A stretch of DNA of 64,000 nt from positions 1,984,001-2,048,000 of the forward strand of contig NZ_CP085935.1 of the NCBI RefSeq assembly GCF_020735465.1, given 5' to 3'. Source of the stretch: Collinsella stercoris DSM 13279. Lineage in GTDB: Bacteria; Actinomycetota; Coriobacteriia; Coriobacteriales; Coriobacteriaceae. The position numbers and the translations under genes are program-made. A model generated the notes under the pieces. The model did not search any database and was not told the origin of the DNA. It saw only the letters and a program-made list of their open reading frames with translations. Positions 25,432-34,450 of the stretch are shown piece after piece. Numbering within the stretch: the first letter of the stretch is position 1; each line of letters begins with the position of its first letter.

Positions 25432-28400
25432 ATGATCACCACCACGAACCCCATGACGCGACCACCGCGAAAGCGAACGGGAGGGCGACGGGCAACCAAG
25501 CGCGCACGGGGGCGCAGATTCGCGCTCGCCGTTCTTTTTGCCGCCTCAATCACACTTCTCGGGGCCCTGACGCTTGCAGAGGGATTCCTCCCCGTGCGCA
25601 ACGCCTTTGCCGCACCGGCCACGATCACGGGCAAGGTCGATATCGTCATCACCAACAAACAGCAGGCCTATTACGAGGGCGCGGTGGCCCAGTGCGAGGC
25701 GACCATCCATCTTCCCGATGGAACGACCCAAGTCGCCCATGGACATTGCATATCGGGAGAGTCCTACGCCGTCCCACTCGACGGCACCTACGATTATGTG
25801 GGCACCCTGCAGGCGGATGGCACATACGACATCGTCGTCCATTCGGAGGTCAGTCCGGGCGCCAACAGCGACGCGTTTCTTCCGGGCGCGATGGCGGGAA
25901 CCCAGCAGATGGGCGGCATCCGGCTGCACTACAAGCCAAAAACGACCATCACGTTCCAAAAGTCGTCAAAGGACCCATCCCTCACCGAGGGCAATGGCGC
26001 ATACTCCCTCGAAGGCGCCACGTACGATATCTACGACAAGGCGACGGGCGAAAAGGTCGCGACGATCACGACCGATACACAGGGGTCCGCGTCCTGCACC
26101 CTCGAGCGGGACAAGGATTACTACGCCGTCGAGACCAAGGCTCCCCAAGGGTACGCGCTGAACGACCAGCGCATCGAGTTCCATACGGCTGGAGACACGG
26201 ACGACGTCGCGCTTACCGACCACCCCGCTCGCGCCCGCCTGCGCGTGCAGAAGATCGACTCATGCACGGGGGGATCAGCGCAGTACGGAGCCTCCCTCGA
26301 GGGGGCGGAGTTCTCCATCAGCTCCACCACCCTTGCCGGGTGGCGCAAAACGGTAACGACCGACAAAAAGGGCGAAGCGTCAATCGGCGATATCCCCTTG
26401 GGCACCATCGTCGTCACCGAGACGAAGGCTCCCGCTGGATACAAGCTCGACAGCACGCCCCATACGTACACGATCGACGGAACGAACATGGACAATGAGG
26501 GCGTCATCGATCTCAAGCCCATGCAGGCATCCAACGACATCTCCGCCTTCGATCTCGAAATCGTCAAATACCTCGACACGGGAGCCGACGGGTCGGGCCT
26601 GCAGCCCGCCGGAAAGGGCATTCGATTCGAGATCGTCGCGAATTCGACGGGCAAGATCGTCGGAGCGCTCACGACGAACGAGGCCGGCAAGGCCTCGACC
26701 GCAGACGCGCAGACGGTCAACCCCGAAGCGGTCTCCCCTTCGGCAACCTACGACGCAAGCAAACCTTGGATGGGTAACGGCAGGCGCAACGAGCACATCG
26801 CCGGAGCCCTTCCTTACGATGCCAAGGGTTATACCATCCACGAGGACCCCTCCACCACACCGGAGGGATACCGCCCGTGTCCCGATTGGACTGTCGAGGC
26901 AGATCAACTCGTCGACGGCGCGACCCTCCACTACATCGTCGACAACGACTCGGTCAGCTCGCGTATCCAGGTGGTAAAAACCGATGCCGCCGACGGCAAG
27001 GCAATCCCCCTCGCCGGCTTTACCTTCCAGTTGCTCGATAGCGATAAGAACGTCATCTCGCAAGAGGTCTGGTACCCACAGCATGCGGAGCTTTCCGAGT
27101 TCACCACCGACGACTCGGGAACGGTGACGTTTCCCGAGGCGCTCAAGCCCGGTACGTACTACCTGCGCGAGGTTGCCGCGGCGGCACCCTACCTCGTCAC
27201 GCGGGAGGATATGAAGTTCACCATCTCAGATAAAGAGGGGCTCGAACCCGTAACCGTTATCCGCGTTGAGGATGAGCAGGCGGAAGGCATCGCCACCATT
27301 CACAAAACATGCTCCGACAAGGAGTGTCCGTCAGCTGCGGGCCTCGAGGGTGCGGAATTCGATGTCATCGCCTGCGAGGACATCGTCAGCCCCACCGGCA
27401 CCGTGCAGGCCGCGAAGGACAGCGTCGTCGATCACGTCGTCACGGACAAGGACGGCAGCGCCAAAACGAAAAACCTGCCCCTCGGAAACGGCAGCGCGAC
27501 CTATGCGTTCGTCGAGACCAAGGCCCCCGACGGCCATGTGCTCGACGACACGCCCCACACCTTCACGCTGAGCTACGTCGATCAGGCAACAGACGTCGTG
27601 TACACAGAGGTGAACGCGGCCGACGCCCCGACCGACCTGCAGGTCGCCAAGACCGACAGCGAATCCGGTGAGGCAGTTGAGGGGGCGGTGTTCGCCCTTT
27701 GGAACACCGCCGATCAGATCTCCGTCGCGCCGGAACACGTCGGGTCAGTCGCCGTGCGCACGCAGGGTGATCAGACGATCTCCATGCGTTACGAGGCCCC
27801 TTACGCAATCGTCACGGCCCAGGCACCCGACGACATGAGCATCTCGCTCGCACATAACGGCTCGGAGCCAATCTCCATCGATGCCGACGGCACGCAGGTG
27901 CCGGCGGGAACGTACACCGTTCAGTGCAAGCAGAACGGCACCACGGTCGAAACGAATGCGCCCACCGCGAACATCAACGCCAACACGGCAGTGCACATCA
28001 CCGTCACGCAAAACCTGCTTGGCACGCACGTGCGCATAGAGCAAACGGGGTCAGCGGAGGACATCGTCGAACTCTCCTACTCGCGCGAAGACGACGCGTA
28101 TATCGCGTCCGGCCTCAAGGCCGGGACATACCAGGTAATGGCAGATGGGAACGACGTGGGTACCGTCACGCTGGGCGACGGCGCCACATACCTCGCCCTC
28201 AAGGACAACGAGCTTGCCGAGTTGCCCGTTCTCCTCAAAGGTGATGCGGACCCCATCTCCGTCTCCACGAATGAAAGTGGAGTGTTCAACGTGAAACACC
28301 TTGCAGCCGGCACATATCACATGAAGGAGACGTCAGCGCCAAGCGGCTACGTCGCAAGCGATGAAATCGTTTCCTTTGAGGTTGGCAGCGACGGCCTGAT

Positions 28401-29637
28401 CGATGGGAACAAGGTGCATCACATCGCCATCGCGAACGACTTTACGAAGGTCGAGATATCAAAGGCCGACGCCGAAACCGAAGCACCGGTTGAGGGAGCA
28501 CAACTCTCCCTCGTCAACGACGCGGGAGAAACCATCGACACGTGGACCAGCACCGCCGACGCCCATATGGTGACTCACATTGCGCCGGGATCGTATTCCA
28601 TCGTCGAAATCACCTCCCCTCAAGGGCACGACGTGGCGAACCCCCTGCAGATCGAGGTTGAGGCGCGCACCGATATCCAGCGCTTCACCCTCTACGATGA
28701 GCCCATCTCCATCGAGGGCTCCATCGACAAGCGGCAGCAAATCGCCGACCCCACGGCATCCGGCACGACGGCGGACGATTCCGGCGGCAATCGCGCCGAG
28801 GTGCGTGTCTCGGCCGACGGGAGCTACGACTATACGCTTGACTTCAGAAACGAGAGCGCGACCTGGGTCGATGAATTCACGGTCACGGATCACCTGGATG
28901 GCGTCGAGGAGGGCCTTTCCATCCTCGACGGTGTCACGTGCGCCATCACGTCAGGCGACTATGACGGCAAGCTCAACGTTTGGTTCCAGACCAACCAAAC
29001 GCCTGAGGACTACGCCGACCCCTCCCAGGCAAACGCGACGCTCGACGACGGGCACGCCAACCCATGGCTCTCCCATCCCGAGACCTCGAACCTCCTTGGC
29101 GAGGACGGCAGGGCGCTTTCCTATGCGGGATGGCGTCTGTGGGCCCAAGATGTTTCCACGCAAGAAGCCACCCACCTATCCGTCGACGACCTGGGTCTCG
29201 AGCCGGATGAAAAGGTGACCGCCATTCGATTTGAGTACGGCCGTGTCGATGCGGGATTCACCTCTCGCACGGACGCATGGGATCGAGAGGACATCAAAGA
29301 CCCTCACGATGATGTTGCGGGCGTGCCCGATGGCGGTGAAGGGACCGCTAGCGCCATTCTCCACATGCACGTAACGGATGCGTATACCGCCGAAACCGAG
29401 TTGGACAACACCGCGCAGGTCGACTTGTTCAGGAATGGCGGTGGCGAGAACCTGGAGGACCACGATGAGGACTTCGTGACGCAGGCGCCCGTGAACGTCG
29501 CGGAGCGCATGCCGCAAACATCGGCGCCTTCTATAACCCGCGTGTTGCTCATCGGGTGCTGCCTCGCGGCGGGCGCGGCGGGCATCATCCATCTGGCAAG
29601 AACCGCGCGGCGGCCTCGGCGATGCACGCATCGTTAA
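25432..29637 (+). CDS. SpaA/Cna-B surface adhesin or pilin-like protein with MPQTS sorting motif
   Basis: 1401-residue secreted surface protein. The Arg-rich N-terminus leads to a signal helix (FALAVLFAASITLLGALTLA) ending about AFAAPA. About seven Cna-B/SpaA domains follow (about 172-254, 267-360, 372-500, 509-613, 619-723, 733-985 with a long insertion, 1004-1080). Most show a Lys near the start (VQKIDS, VVKTDAAD, VAKTDS, ISKADAE) and the E-T-K-A-P-x-G-Y-type Glu block, consistent with self-forming isopeptide bonds. A larger C-terminal domain (about 1085-1355) precedes MPQTS at 1360-1364, a hydrophobic helix and a basic tail: a non-canonical sorting signal in place of LPXTG. A class B sortase gene follows immediately and is the likely partner. 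The start ATG has GGAGGAG at good spacing. Confidence 0.88.
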   Translation: MITTTNPMTRPPRKRTGGRRATKRARGRRFALAVLFAASITLLGALTLAEGFLPVRNAFAAPATITGKVDIVITNKQQAYYEGAVAQCEATIHLPDGTTQVAHGHCISGESYAVPLDGTYDYVGTLQADGTYDIVVHSEVSPGANSDAFLPGAMAGTQQMGGIRLHYKPKTTITFQKSSKDPSLTEGNGAYSLEGATYDIYDKATGEKVATITTDTQGSASCTLERDKDYYAVETKAPQGYALNDQRIEFHTAGDTDDVALTDHPARARLRVQKIDSCTGGSAQYGASLEGAEFSISSTTLAGWRKTVTTDKKGEASIGDIPLGTIVVTETKAPAGYKLDSTPHTYTIDGTNMDNEGVIDLKPMQASNDISAFDLEIVKYLDTGADGSGLQPAGKGIRFEIVANSTGKIVGALTTNEAGKASTADAQTVNPEAVSPSATYDASKPWMGNGRRNEHIAGALPYDAKGYTIHEDPSTTPEGYRPCPDWTVEADQLVDGATLHYIVDNDSVSSRIQVVKTDAADGKAIPLAGFTFQLLDSDKNVISQEVWYPQHAELSEFTTDDSGTVTFPEALKPGTYYLREVAAAAPYLVTREDMKFTISDKEGLEPVTVIRVEDEQAEGIATIHKTCSDKECPSAAGLEGAEFDVIACEDIVSPTGTVQAAKDSVVDHVVTDKDGSAKTKNLPLGNGSATYAFVETKAPDGHVLDDTPHTFTLSYVDQATDVVYTEVNAADAPTDLQVAKTDSESGEAVEGAVFALWNTADQISVAPEHVGSVAVRTQGDQTISMRYEAPYAIVTAQAPDDMSISLAHNGSEPISIDADGTQVPAGTYTVQCKQNGTTVETNAPTANINANTAVHITVTQNLLGTHVRIEQTGSAEDIVELSYSREDDAYIASGLKAGTYQVMADGNDVGTVTLGDGATYLALKDNELAELPVLLKGDADPISVSTNESGVFNVKHLAAGTYHMKETSAPSGYVASDEIVSFEVGSDGLIDGNKVHHIAIANDFTKVEISKADAETEAPVEGAQLSLVNDAGETIDTWTSTADAHMVTHIAPGSYSIVEITSPQGHDVANPLQIEVEARTDIQRFTLYDEPISIEGSIDKRQQIADPTASGTTADDSGGNRAEVRVSADGSYDYTLDFRNESATWVDEFTVTDHLDGVEEGLSILDGVTCAITSGDYDGKLNVWFQTNQTPEDYADPSQANATLDDGHANPWLSHPETSNLLGEDGRALSYAGWRLWAQDVSTQEATHLSVDDLGLEPDEKVTAIRFEYGRVDAGFTSRTDAWDREDIKDPHDDVAGVPDGGEGTASAILHMHVTDAYTAETELDNTAQVDLFRNGGGENLEDHDEDFVTQAPVNVAERMPQTSAPSITRVLLIGCCLAAGAAGIIHLARTARRPRRCTHR

Positions 29638-30416
29638 GGCGTAGGTGCCGCGACGATCGAGAACGAGGGAGGACGCGATTATCCGCCCCTACGGTGGTAA
29701 AGCTCTCCCTCGCGGTCGTCGCGCTGATCGCGGCCCTCCTTGCCGGCAGGATGTCATATTTCGATGTGGCGACCACATCCGACTACGACCAGCTGTCGCG
29801 ACGCGACGGCCTTGCCCTCATCAAAGAAGATACCGGCGCCCCGGATTGGGGCGACCTACTCGCACAAAATGAGGACACGGTCGGATGGCTTCACATCGAC
29901 GGCGTCGATATCGACGTGCCCGTCGTGGCCCCCAAGGACGCACCGCGTCAAAACTGGTATCTCGATCACGATTTTTGGGGACGCCCCAGCTTGCTGGGAT
30001 GCCCCTATCTGGACCATCGCAGCTCGGTGACAGGGCGGCACGTCATGATATACGGGCACAACCAACCCGCCTCGCACGCGATGTTCTCACCCATACACGC
30101 GGCCCATCAAAGCGATGTGTTCTCCACCGTCGGCGACGCAACCCTCTACGTGCCGCACGAAGAAGCCACGACCTTCCGCCCTCTTATGGCGCTCAGAGTG
30201 CACGAGACGTACGAACCTATCCAGGTCTTCTCCCTGCGCGCGCCCGAGGACGTGGCCGCGCTGCTCGAATCGCTCCGCGCGGACGCCAGCGTTGTCACCG
30301 AGGACGCGCTCCAGCGAGGCGCCCGCGCGGCGCGCGTCCTCACCCTCGTGACCTGCTCCACCGGTAACGCACATACCTCGCAACGCACCCTTCTCGTCTT
30401 CTGTGCCGACGTCTGA
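29622..30416 (+). CDS. Class B sortase, adhesin-linked (third sortase)
   Basis: 264-residue sortase. Short basic N-terminus, transmembrane helix at about 27-45 (LSLAVVALIAALLAG), then the domain with EDTVGWLHIDGVDIDVPVV, His146 in MIYGHNQ, Cys245 in LTLVTCSTG and Arg255 in QRTLLVFC. The triad is complete. It is diverged from the two srtB paralogues (YGHN rather than YGHHM) and lacks their long cytosolic region. The ATG at 29622 overlaps the adhesin's last codons by 16 bp, consistent with coupling; no strong ribosome site is visible, and GTG 29694 (GGGAGG too far upstream) is an alternative. The position suggests it anchors or polymerises the MPQTS adhesin. Confidence 0.85.
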   Translation: MHASLRRRCRDDRERGRTRLSAPTVVKLSLAVVALIAALLAGRMSYFDVATTSDYDQLSRRDGLALIKEDTGAPDWGDLLAQNEDTVGWLHIDGVDIDVPVVAPKDAPRQNWYLDHDFWGRPSLLGCPYLDHRSSVTGRHVMIYGHNQPASHAMFSPIHAAHQSDVFSTVGDATLYVPHEEATTFRPLMALRVHETYEPIQVFSLRAPEDVAALLESLRADASVVTEDALQRGARAARVLTLVTCSTGNAHTSQRTLLVFCADV

Positions 30417-30882
30417 GCGCGTCGGCGCGTCAACCGGCGTCGTGCGAACGGCGGGATGCATCTCCCAGGTTGTTGCGAAATGCGCGGGCATGAAGCGGGC
30501 GGCGGGCGGGAGCACAAAGTAGGCGGCGACGAGCGACAGCGCTCGGGCGGTAGGATGCGTCTCCCAGGTTGTTGCGAAACGGGCGAGCATAAAACGGGCG
30601 TCGGGGGGCACGAAGCAGGAGGCGAGAGCGACGCCGAAGCCACCTCGGGCGGCCGCACAGTCCTTGAGGGGCGGAGCCGGTTCAGCGGCCCCCTCGACCT
30701 CTCGATTAATCCGCCTCATATCGGCATGACCACGTATCGGCATGGAAAAGCCTCCCATATTCTGAACGCTAGATTCCTCGTCCAGGAAACGGGAGGCCGC
30801 TTACCAGCCCATGGCTCTCATGACACGTGACGGATGCCCGCACGACAGGCGCCCGCACGGCAGGCACCTGCGCGCCGCGCTC
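30417..30882. other. 466-bp spacer with two 99-bp imperfect direct repeats
   Basis: Two head-to-tail units start at 30454 and 30553, both opening GGATGC.TCTCCCAGGTTGTT and staying alignable for about 85 bp. The 99-bp offset is a multiple of three and a minus-strand frame reads through both units (FATTWE repeated every 33 residues), but that frame runs back into the sortase gene antisense and has no good start. An imperfect stem AAGCCTCCC...GGGAGGC (about 30747-30803) with T-rich end on the minus strand may terminate the 30883-31101 gene. No real gene is called. Confidence 0.55.
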
Positions 30883-31101
30883 CTACTCGCCAACGCTGTT
30901 GACGTCCGAAGATCCTTCCGCGGTGTCCTCGCCATCTACGCCATCGAGCCGCGACTGCTCTTCCTCAACGCGCTGGGCGCGGACGCTCTCGGGCGTCGAC
31001 CACTTCTCACCCAGGTAAAACGACAGGCCGAGCCCCAGCAGGGCGGCGATGGTGGCGCCGACGAGATACTGGATCCAATGTTCCCTTATGTACTCGAGCA
31101 C
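30883..31101 (-). CDS. Small single-pass membrane protein, unknown function
   Basis: 72 residues. A hydrophobic helix at about 12-30 (YLVGATIAALLGLGLSFYL) is followed by an acidic, hydrophilic tail (EEEQSRLDGVDGEDTAEG). The GTG start at 31101 has AGGGAGGGACT directly before it, an excellent ribosome site, which supports the gene. It lies 32 bp after the M28-family gene and is probably co-transcribed. Not recognised as a named family; it could be an accessory to the large peptidase-like protein. Confidence 0.65.
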   Translation of the reverse strand: MLEYIREHWIQYLVGATIAALLGLGLSFYLGEKWSTPESVRAQRVEEEQSRLDGVDGEDTAEGSSDVNSVGE

Positions 31102-31133
31102 AGTCCCTCCCTGAGCTGCTGCCGGCCGGCGAT

Positions 31134-34100
31134 CTACGAACGGCGAATGACCTCGGTAACGACGTCGGAGACGAACGCGACGTTATCGGTGTCGACGTTG
31201 TACGGCTGGTCCTCCTCCGTATGGGACAGCGCGAACCCCGTGCCCTCGATACCACCGATGGTCAGGGAGCGGAGGCTCATATCCATGGCGGCGTGGGCAT
31301 CCGTCGTCACGTAGGGCATGTCGACCGTCGCGCATTCGCGATGGAAATCCGCGCTCACCTGCTGGACGAGCTTCATGATGCGCTTGTCGCCCTTGAGGAC
31401 GCGTTGCTCGCCCTCGGTCGCCAGCATGGCGAGCTGTCCCGCGCCGACGCTCTCGAGGTTGATGAGGAACACGCCGCGCAGCTGGCTGCGATGGGCATCG
31501 AGGAACGCACGGATGCCCGCGTTGCCGTTCTCCGACGCGCCCGTCGCCACAAACCAGATGTCATGACCCAAAAGCTCGTCGTCGCCCATATCGGCGACGG
31601 CCTCACGCAGCTCCTCCTCCGTCGCATCCCCGTATGCGGCGGCACCGCCCTTCCATCCGTCATCGAAGTTGTCCCACGAGCCGATGTCGCTCCCGGAGGA
31701 CTTGGCGTCGAAGGATTCGTCGACGCCGAGCCAATCGCTCATGCTGTCATCGGACTTCTTCTTACGCCCAAAGAGCTTAGGGATGCCGCGGCGCGGCTTT
31801 TCCTGCACGGGCGCCGGCGCGCCGATGGTCTCGAACGCGCCCTCCCCAAGAGCGGGAGACGGAGCGTCGACCACGGTGGACGCGGGCTCGCTCGCGCGAG
31901 AGACGGCGTCTTGATCGGTGGGCGCGTCCTGCGAAGACGCGGGGGCGGCGGCAAACGGATCGACCGGCGTCGCCGACGGGTCGGGCAGGTCGAACAAAGA
32001 CGCGCGATTTGCGGTTTGCGGCACGTGCGGCGCGGGGGCGTCCGCAGTGCTCGGCACGCTGATCGTGCGCTGAGGCCGCTCGGGAATGGCGGAGTTGATT
32101 TGCTCCATGAGAGAGTCGACGGTCTCCACGGGCTGCGTCGGGACGGGCATCGCCACGGTGCCGGAGAGGTCGGCGGGCTCCGGCGCGGGGGTGGACGTTA
32201 CGGGCGTGAATGCCACCGTAGATCCAACCGAGACGGCAGGCGCCTCATCGTACGACGACCCGGCGGGAGCCTCGGCGTCAAAGGGAAGCTGGTCGAACGC
32301 ACCCGCATCGCCGTCGAAGGGGAAAGTCGACACGTTGTCATCAACAGAGGTCTCGTCATCGGAAGCGGTGTCATCGGCGGCAACAACGTCCACGGGGCCC
32401 TCGGGCTCCGCAGCGGCGTCAACCGGGCTCGGCTCGAACACCTCCGTTCGGCCATCGCCACCCTCGGAGGAGTCATCGTCTTCGATGATCTCGTACTCCG
32501 CTTCCATGATTCCGTCGAAGTCGTCTTCGGTCATCGGGGTGTATGCGAACGCATCCCCTTCTTCCTCGAAGGTCGCCTCGAAGCCATCGGTGGCGCCAAA
32601 CGCGTCGTCATCGATAGCAGGCACATTCAGGTCGTCTTGCACGTCGTCCGAAAGCTCGACATCCTGCTGATCGTGCTCCGGGACGGGCTCGGAAAGAGAC
32701 TCCGCCTCATCACCCGGATGCTGACCGCCCTCGTCGACATCCTGGACGATCTGCGCGCGCGGCTCAGATGCGGGTGACGGAGTCGGCTCGGACACAGGGG
32801 TCGAGGCCGGCTCGGAGACCCGCTCGACCACCGTCTCGTACACCACGGCGCACGACTCGGGAAGCATGCCCAGCCCGCGGATCACATCGGCGCCAAAGCG
32901 CACATTGCCCGCACCGTTCAGGTGGAACGGCAGCTTGGGTTCAGGCTCGGCGTCACCGAGGTCGAGCATGGGCTGCACGGCCTCCTCTTCAGCGGCTGGC
33001 TCGTCAACGGAGCTCGTCGCGGCGGCGACATCCGAGTGACCGCCCTCGGCGGGCACGGCGGATTCCGCGGCGACGGCGGGCATGGCGGCGATCGTCGCAT
33101 CGGGGTCGAACGCCGCGACCTGATTCTCGGAGGCGATGTCCGCACTCTCGTGCACGTCGGTGCCCTCCTCAGAGGCAACGACCTCATGCGCGGGAGCGGA
33201 AGGCTCCGCGGAGGCATTCGCGTCGACCGCGGGCATCATCGCCGTCGACCCCAAATCCGCCACGGGAAGATCGGTCGAGGTGTCTTCGACCAACGTAAAG
33301 GCCTCGGGCCCGGCGGGACCCTGCTCAATCGAGTCGCCACCATCGGCCGCCCCATCCTCGAGCTCGTGGGGATACGCCATGGCCGCCTCCACCTCTGCGG
33401 CGGCAGCGGCCTGAGCCGCGGCGATCGCCTCATCGAGGATGCGCTGCTGCTCGGCGAAGTACTCGTCGGCAGGGGTGTCGTGCGGGAACTCGTCACCGAG
33501 CTCGTACGGAGCGACCGCGTCCATCACGCCGAGCATGGCGGCAACAGAGGACTTGTTCGACACCGATCCGGTGGTATAGGGAAGGACGAACCGGTTGGCG
33601 ATGATCGCCACGCCGTTGATGAGGGGGACGAGCGCCACGATGATCGCGAGGACCCATAGGACCGCACGGGCGGCGCCGGGGACGGGGAACACGCGCACGA
33701 TGGCGATGGCCGCCGGGGCGACCATGGCAAAGGGAAGCACCTTGGCGATCAGGGGCCTATACGCGGCGAACGGCTCGCGGGCGAGAAGGTCCTCACGCGG
33801 CGTATCGTAGTGCGCCACCACGACGACCGGACGATTGCGAGGCGACGCCAAGGGCCCCGAGGCCTTGTGATACGCGATGACGTTCTGGCTCAAACCGCCG
33901 GACCCGAGCCCCGAGAGAATCGGCTTGCCGGACCGCTCGAGCACGAACAGCACGGCGGCAGCGAGCGTGAGCAGCAGGCCCACGACGCCGAGGGCACCGC
34001 CCAAGCCCAGGAGCACGGCACCCACGAACACGGCAACGCCCAGGCCCGCTTGGACCACCTTGTGCATACCGCTCGCGCTGAACTCCTGCATCTCGGGAGT

Positions 34101-34223
34101 GAATCCGTGATCGGCAAAGACCTTGGCAATCACGTCGGCGGCGGCGCGCTCCTCCTCGCTACACGCCGGCGCGATCCCCGTGTTCTGCAGCAGGTGGCTC
34201 AGATATTGTTTCGTATTCGCCAT
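31134..34223 (-). CDS. M28-family peptidase-like membrane protein with about 600-residue acidic insertion
   Basis: 1029-residue protein. Residues 1-235: short head, two hydrophobic hairpins (about 52-90 and 155-210) and the M28 first metal-binding block VVVVAHYDTPRED around residue 137. Residues 240-845 are low-complexity, rich in Asp/Glu/Ala/Pro/Ser/Val (EEEGDAFAYTPMTEDDFDG and similar), with scattered basic patches near the end (KPRRGIPKLFGRKKK). Residues 848-1029 resume the peptidase fold: DIWFVATGASENGNAGIRAF, INLESVGAGQLA, VDMPYVTTDAHAAMDM and FALSHTEEDQPYNVD. The Zn-ligand set cannot be confirmed complete by eye. Start ATG 34223 follows GTGGAG. The long charged insertion in the middle of a catalytic domain is unusual; it may be a cytosolic or wall-spanning tether. 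Confidence 0.75.
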   Translation of the reverse strand: MANTKQYLSHLLQNTGIAPACSEEERAAADVIAKVFADHGFTPEMQEFSASGMHKVVQAGLGVAVFVGAVLLGLGGALGVVGLLLTLAAAVLFVLERSGKPILSGLGSGGLSQNVIAYHKASGPLASPRNRPVVVVAHYDTPREDLLAREPFAAYRPLIAKVLPFAMVAPAAIAIVRVFPVPGAARAVLWVLAIIVALVPLINGVAIIANRFVLPYTTGSVSNKSSVAAMLGVMDAVAPYELGDEFPHDTPADEYFAEQQRILDEAIAAAQAAAAAEVEAAMAYPHELEDGAADGGDSIEQGPAGPEAFTLVEDTSTDLPVADLGSTAMMPAVDANASAEPSAPAHEVVASEEGTDVHESADIASENQVAAFDPDATIAAMPAVAAESAVPAEGGHSDVAAATSSVDEPAAEEEAVQPMLDLGDAEPEPKLPFHLNGAGNVRFGADVIRGLGMLPESCAVVYETVVERVSEPASTPVSEPTPSPASEPRAQIVQDVDEGGQHPGDEAESLSEPVPEHDQQDVELSDDVQDDLNVPAIDDDAFGATDGFEATFEEEGDAFAYTPMTEDDFDGIMEAEYEIIEDDDSSEGGDGRTEVFEPSPVDAAAEPEGPVDVVAADDTASDDETSVDDNVSTFPFDGDAGAFDQLPFDAEAPAGSSYDEAPAVSVGSTVAFTPVTSTPAPEPADLSGTVAMPVPTQPVETVDSLMEQINSAIPERPQRTISVPSTADAPAPHVPQTANRASLFDLPDPSATPVDPFAAAPASSQDAPTDQDAVSRASEPASTVVDAPSPALGEGAFETIGAPAPVQEKPRRGIPKLFGRKKKSDDSMSDWLGVDESFDAKSSGSDIGSWDNFDDGWKGGAAAYGDATEEELREAVADMGDDELLGHDIWFVATGASENGNAGIRAFLDAHRSQLRGVFLINLESVGAGQLAMLATEGEQRVLKGDKRIMKLVQQVSADFHRECATVDMPYVTTDAHAAMDMSLRSLTIGGIEGTGFALSHTEEDQPYNVDTDNVAFVSDVVTEVIRRS

Positions 34224-34285
34224 GTGGGCTCCACATCGAACTCGTTTTGTGCAAACACGCCGCGTGCGCGGCATGCATGTATAGT

Positions 34286-34307
34286 CGCAAGTATACCCTT
34301 ACTTGCG
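34286..34307. promoter_or_regulatory. Palindromic possible operator between the M28 gene and the WYL pair
   Basis: CGCAAGTA-TACCCT-TACTTGCG, perfect 8-bp arms, in the 227-bp divergent spacer. A WYL-regulator binding site is possible because such regulators often control their own neighbourhood, but this is only inferred from position. Confidence 0.35.
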
Positions 34308-34450
34308 CGCTACCTGCAGAATTCGAGCTATCGACACGCGCCGCGGACGGGCGCTCCCCCTCACGCACATGAGCGGGTGCAGCCCGCCGTTGCACTAGAA
34401 TATGGCAAACGATACGCAAAGACGGCAAGCGAGCTGGGAAAAGGTGATCC

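Noticed and set aside
30087..30758. Minus-strand 223-codon frame across the sortase end and the 99-bp repeats
   Set aside because: Half of it is antisense to the sortase; repeat-driven frame without a start signal.
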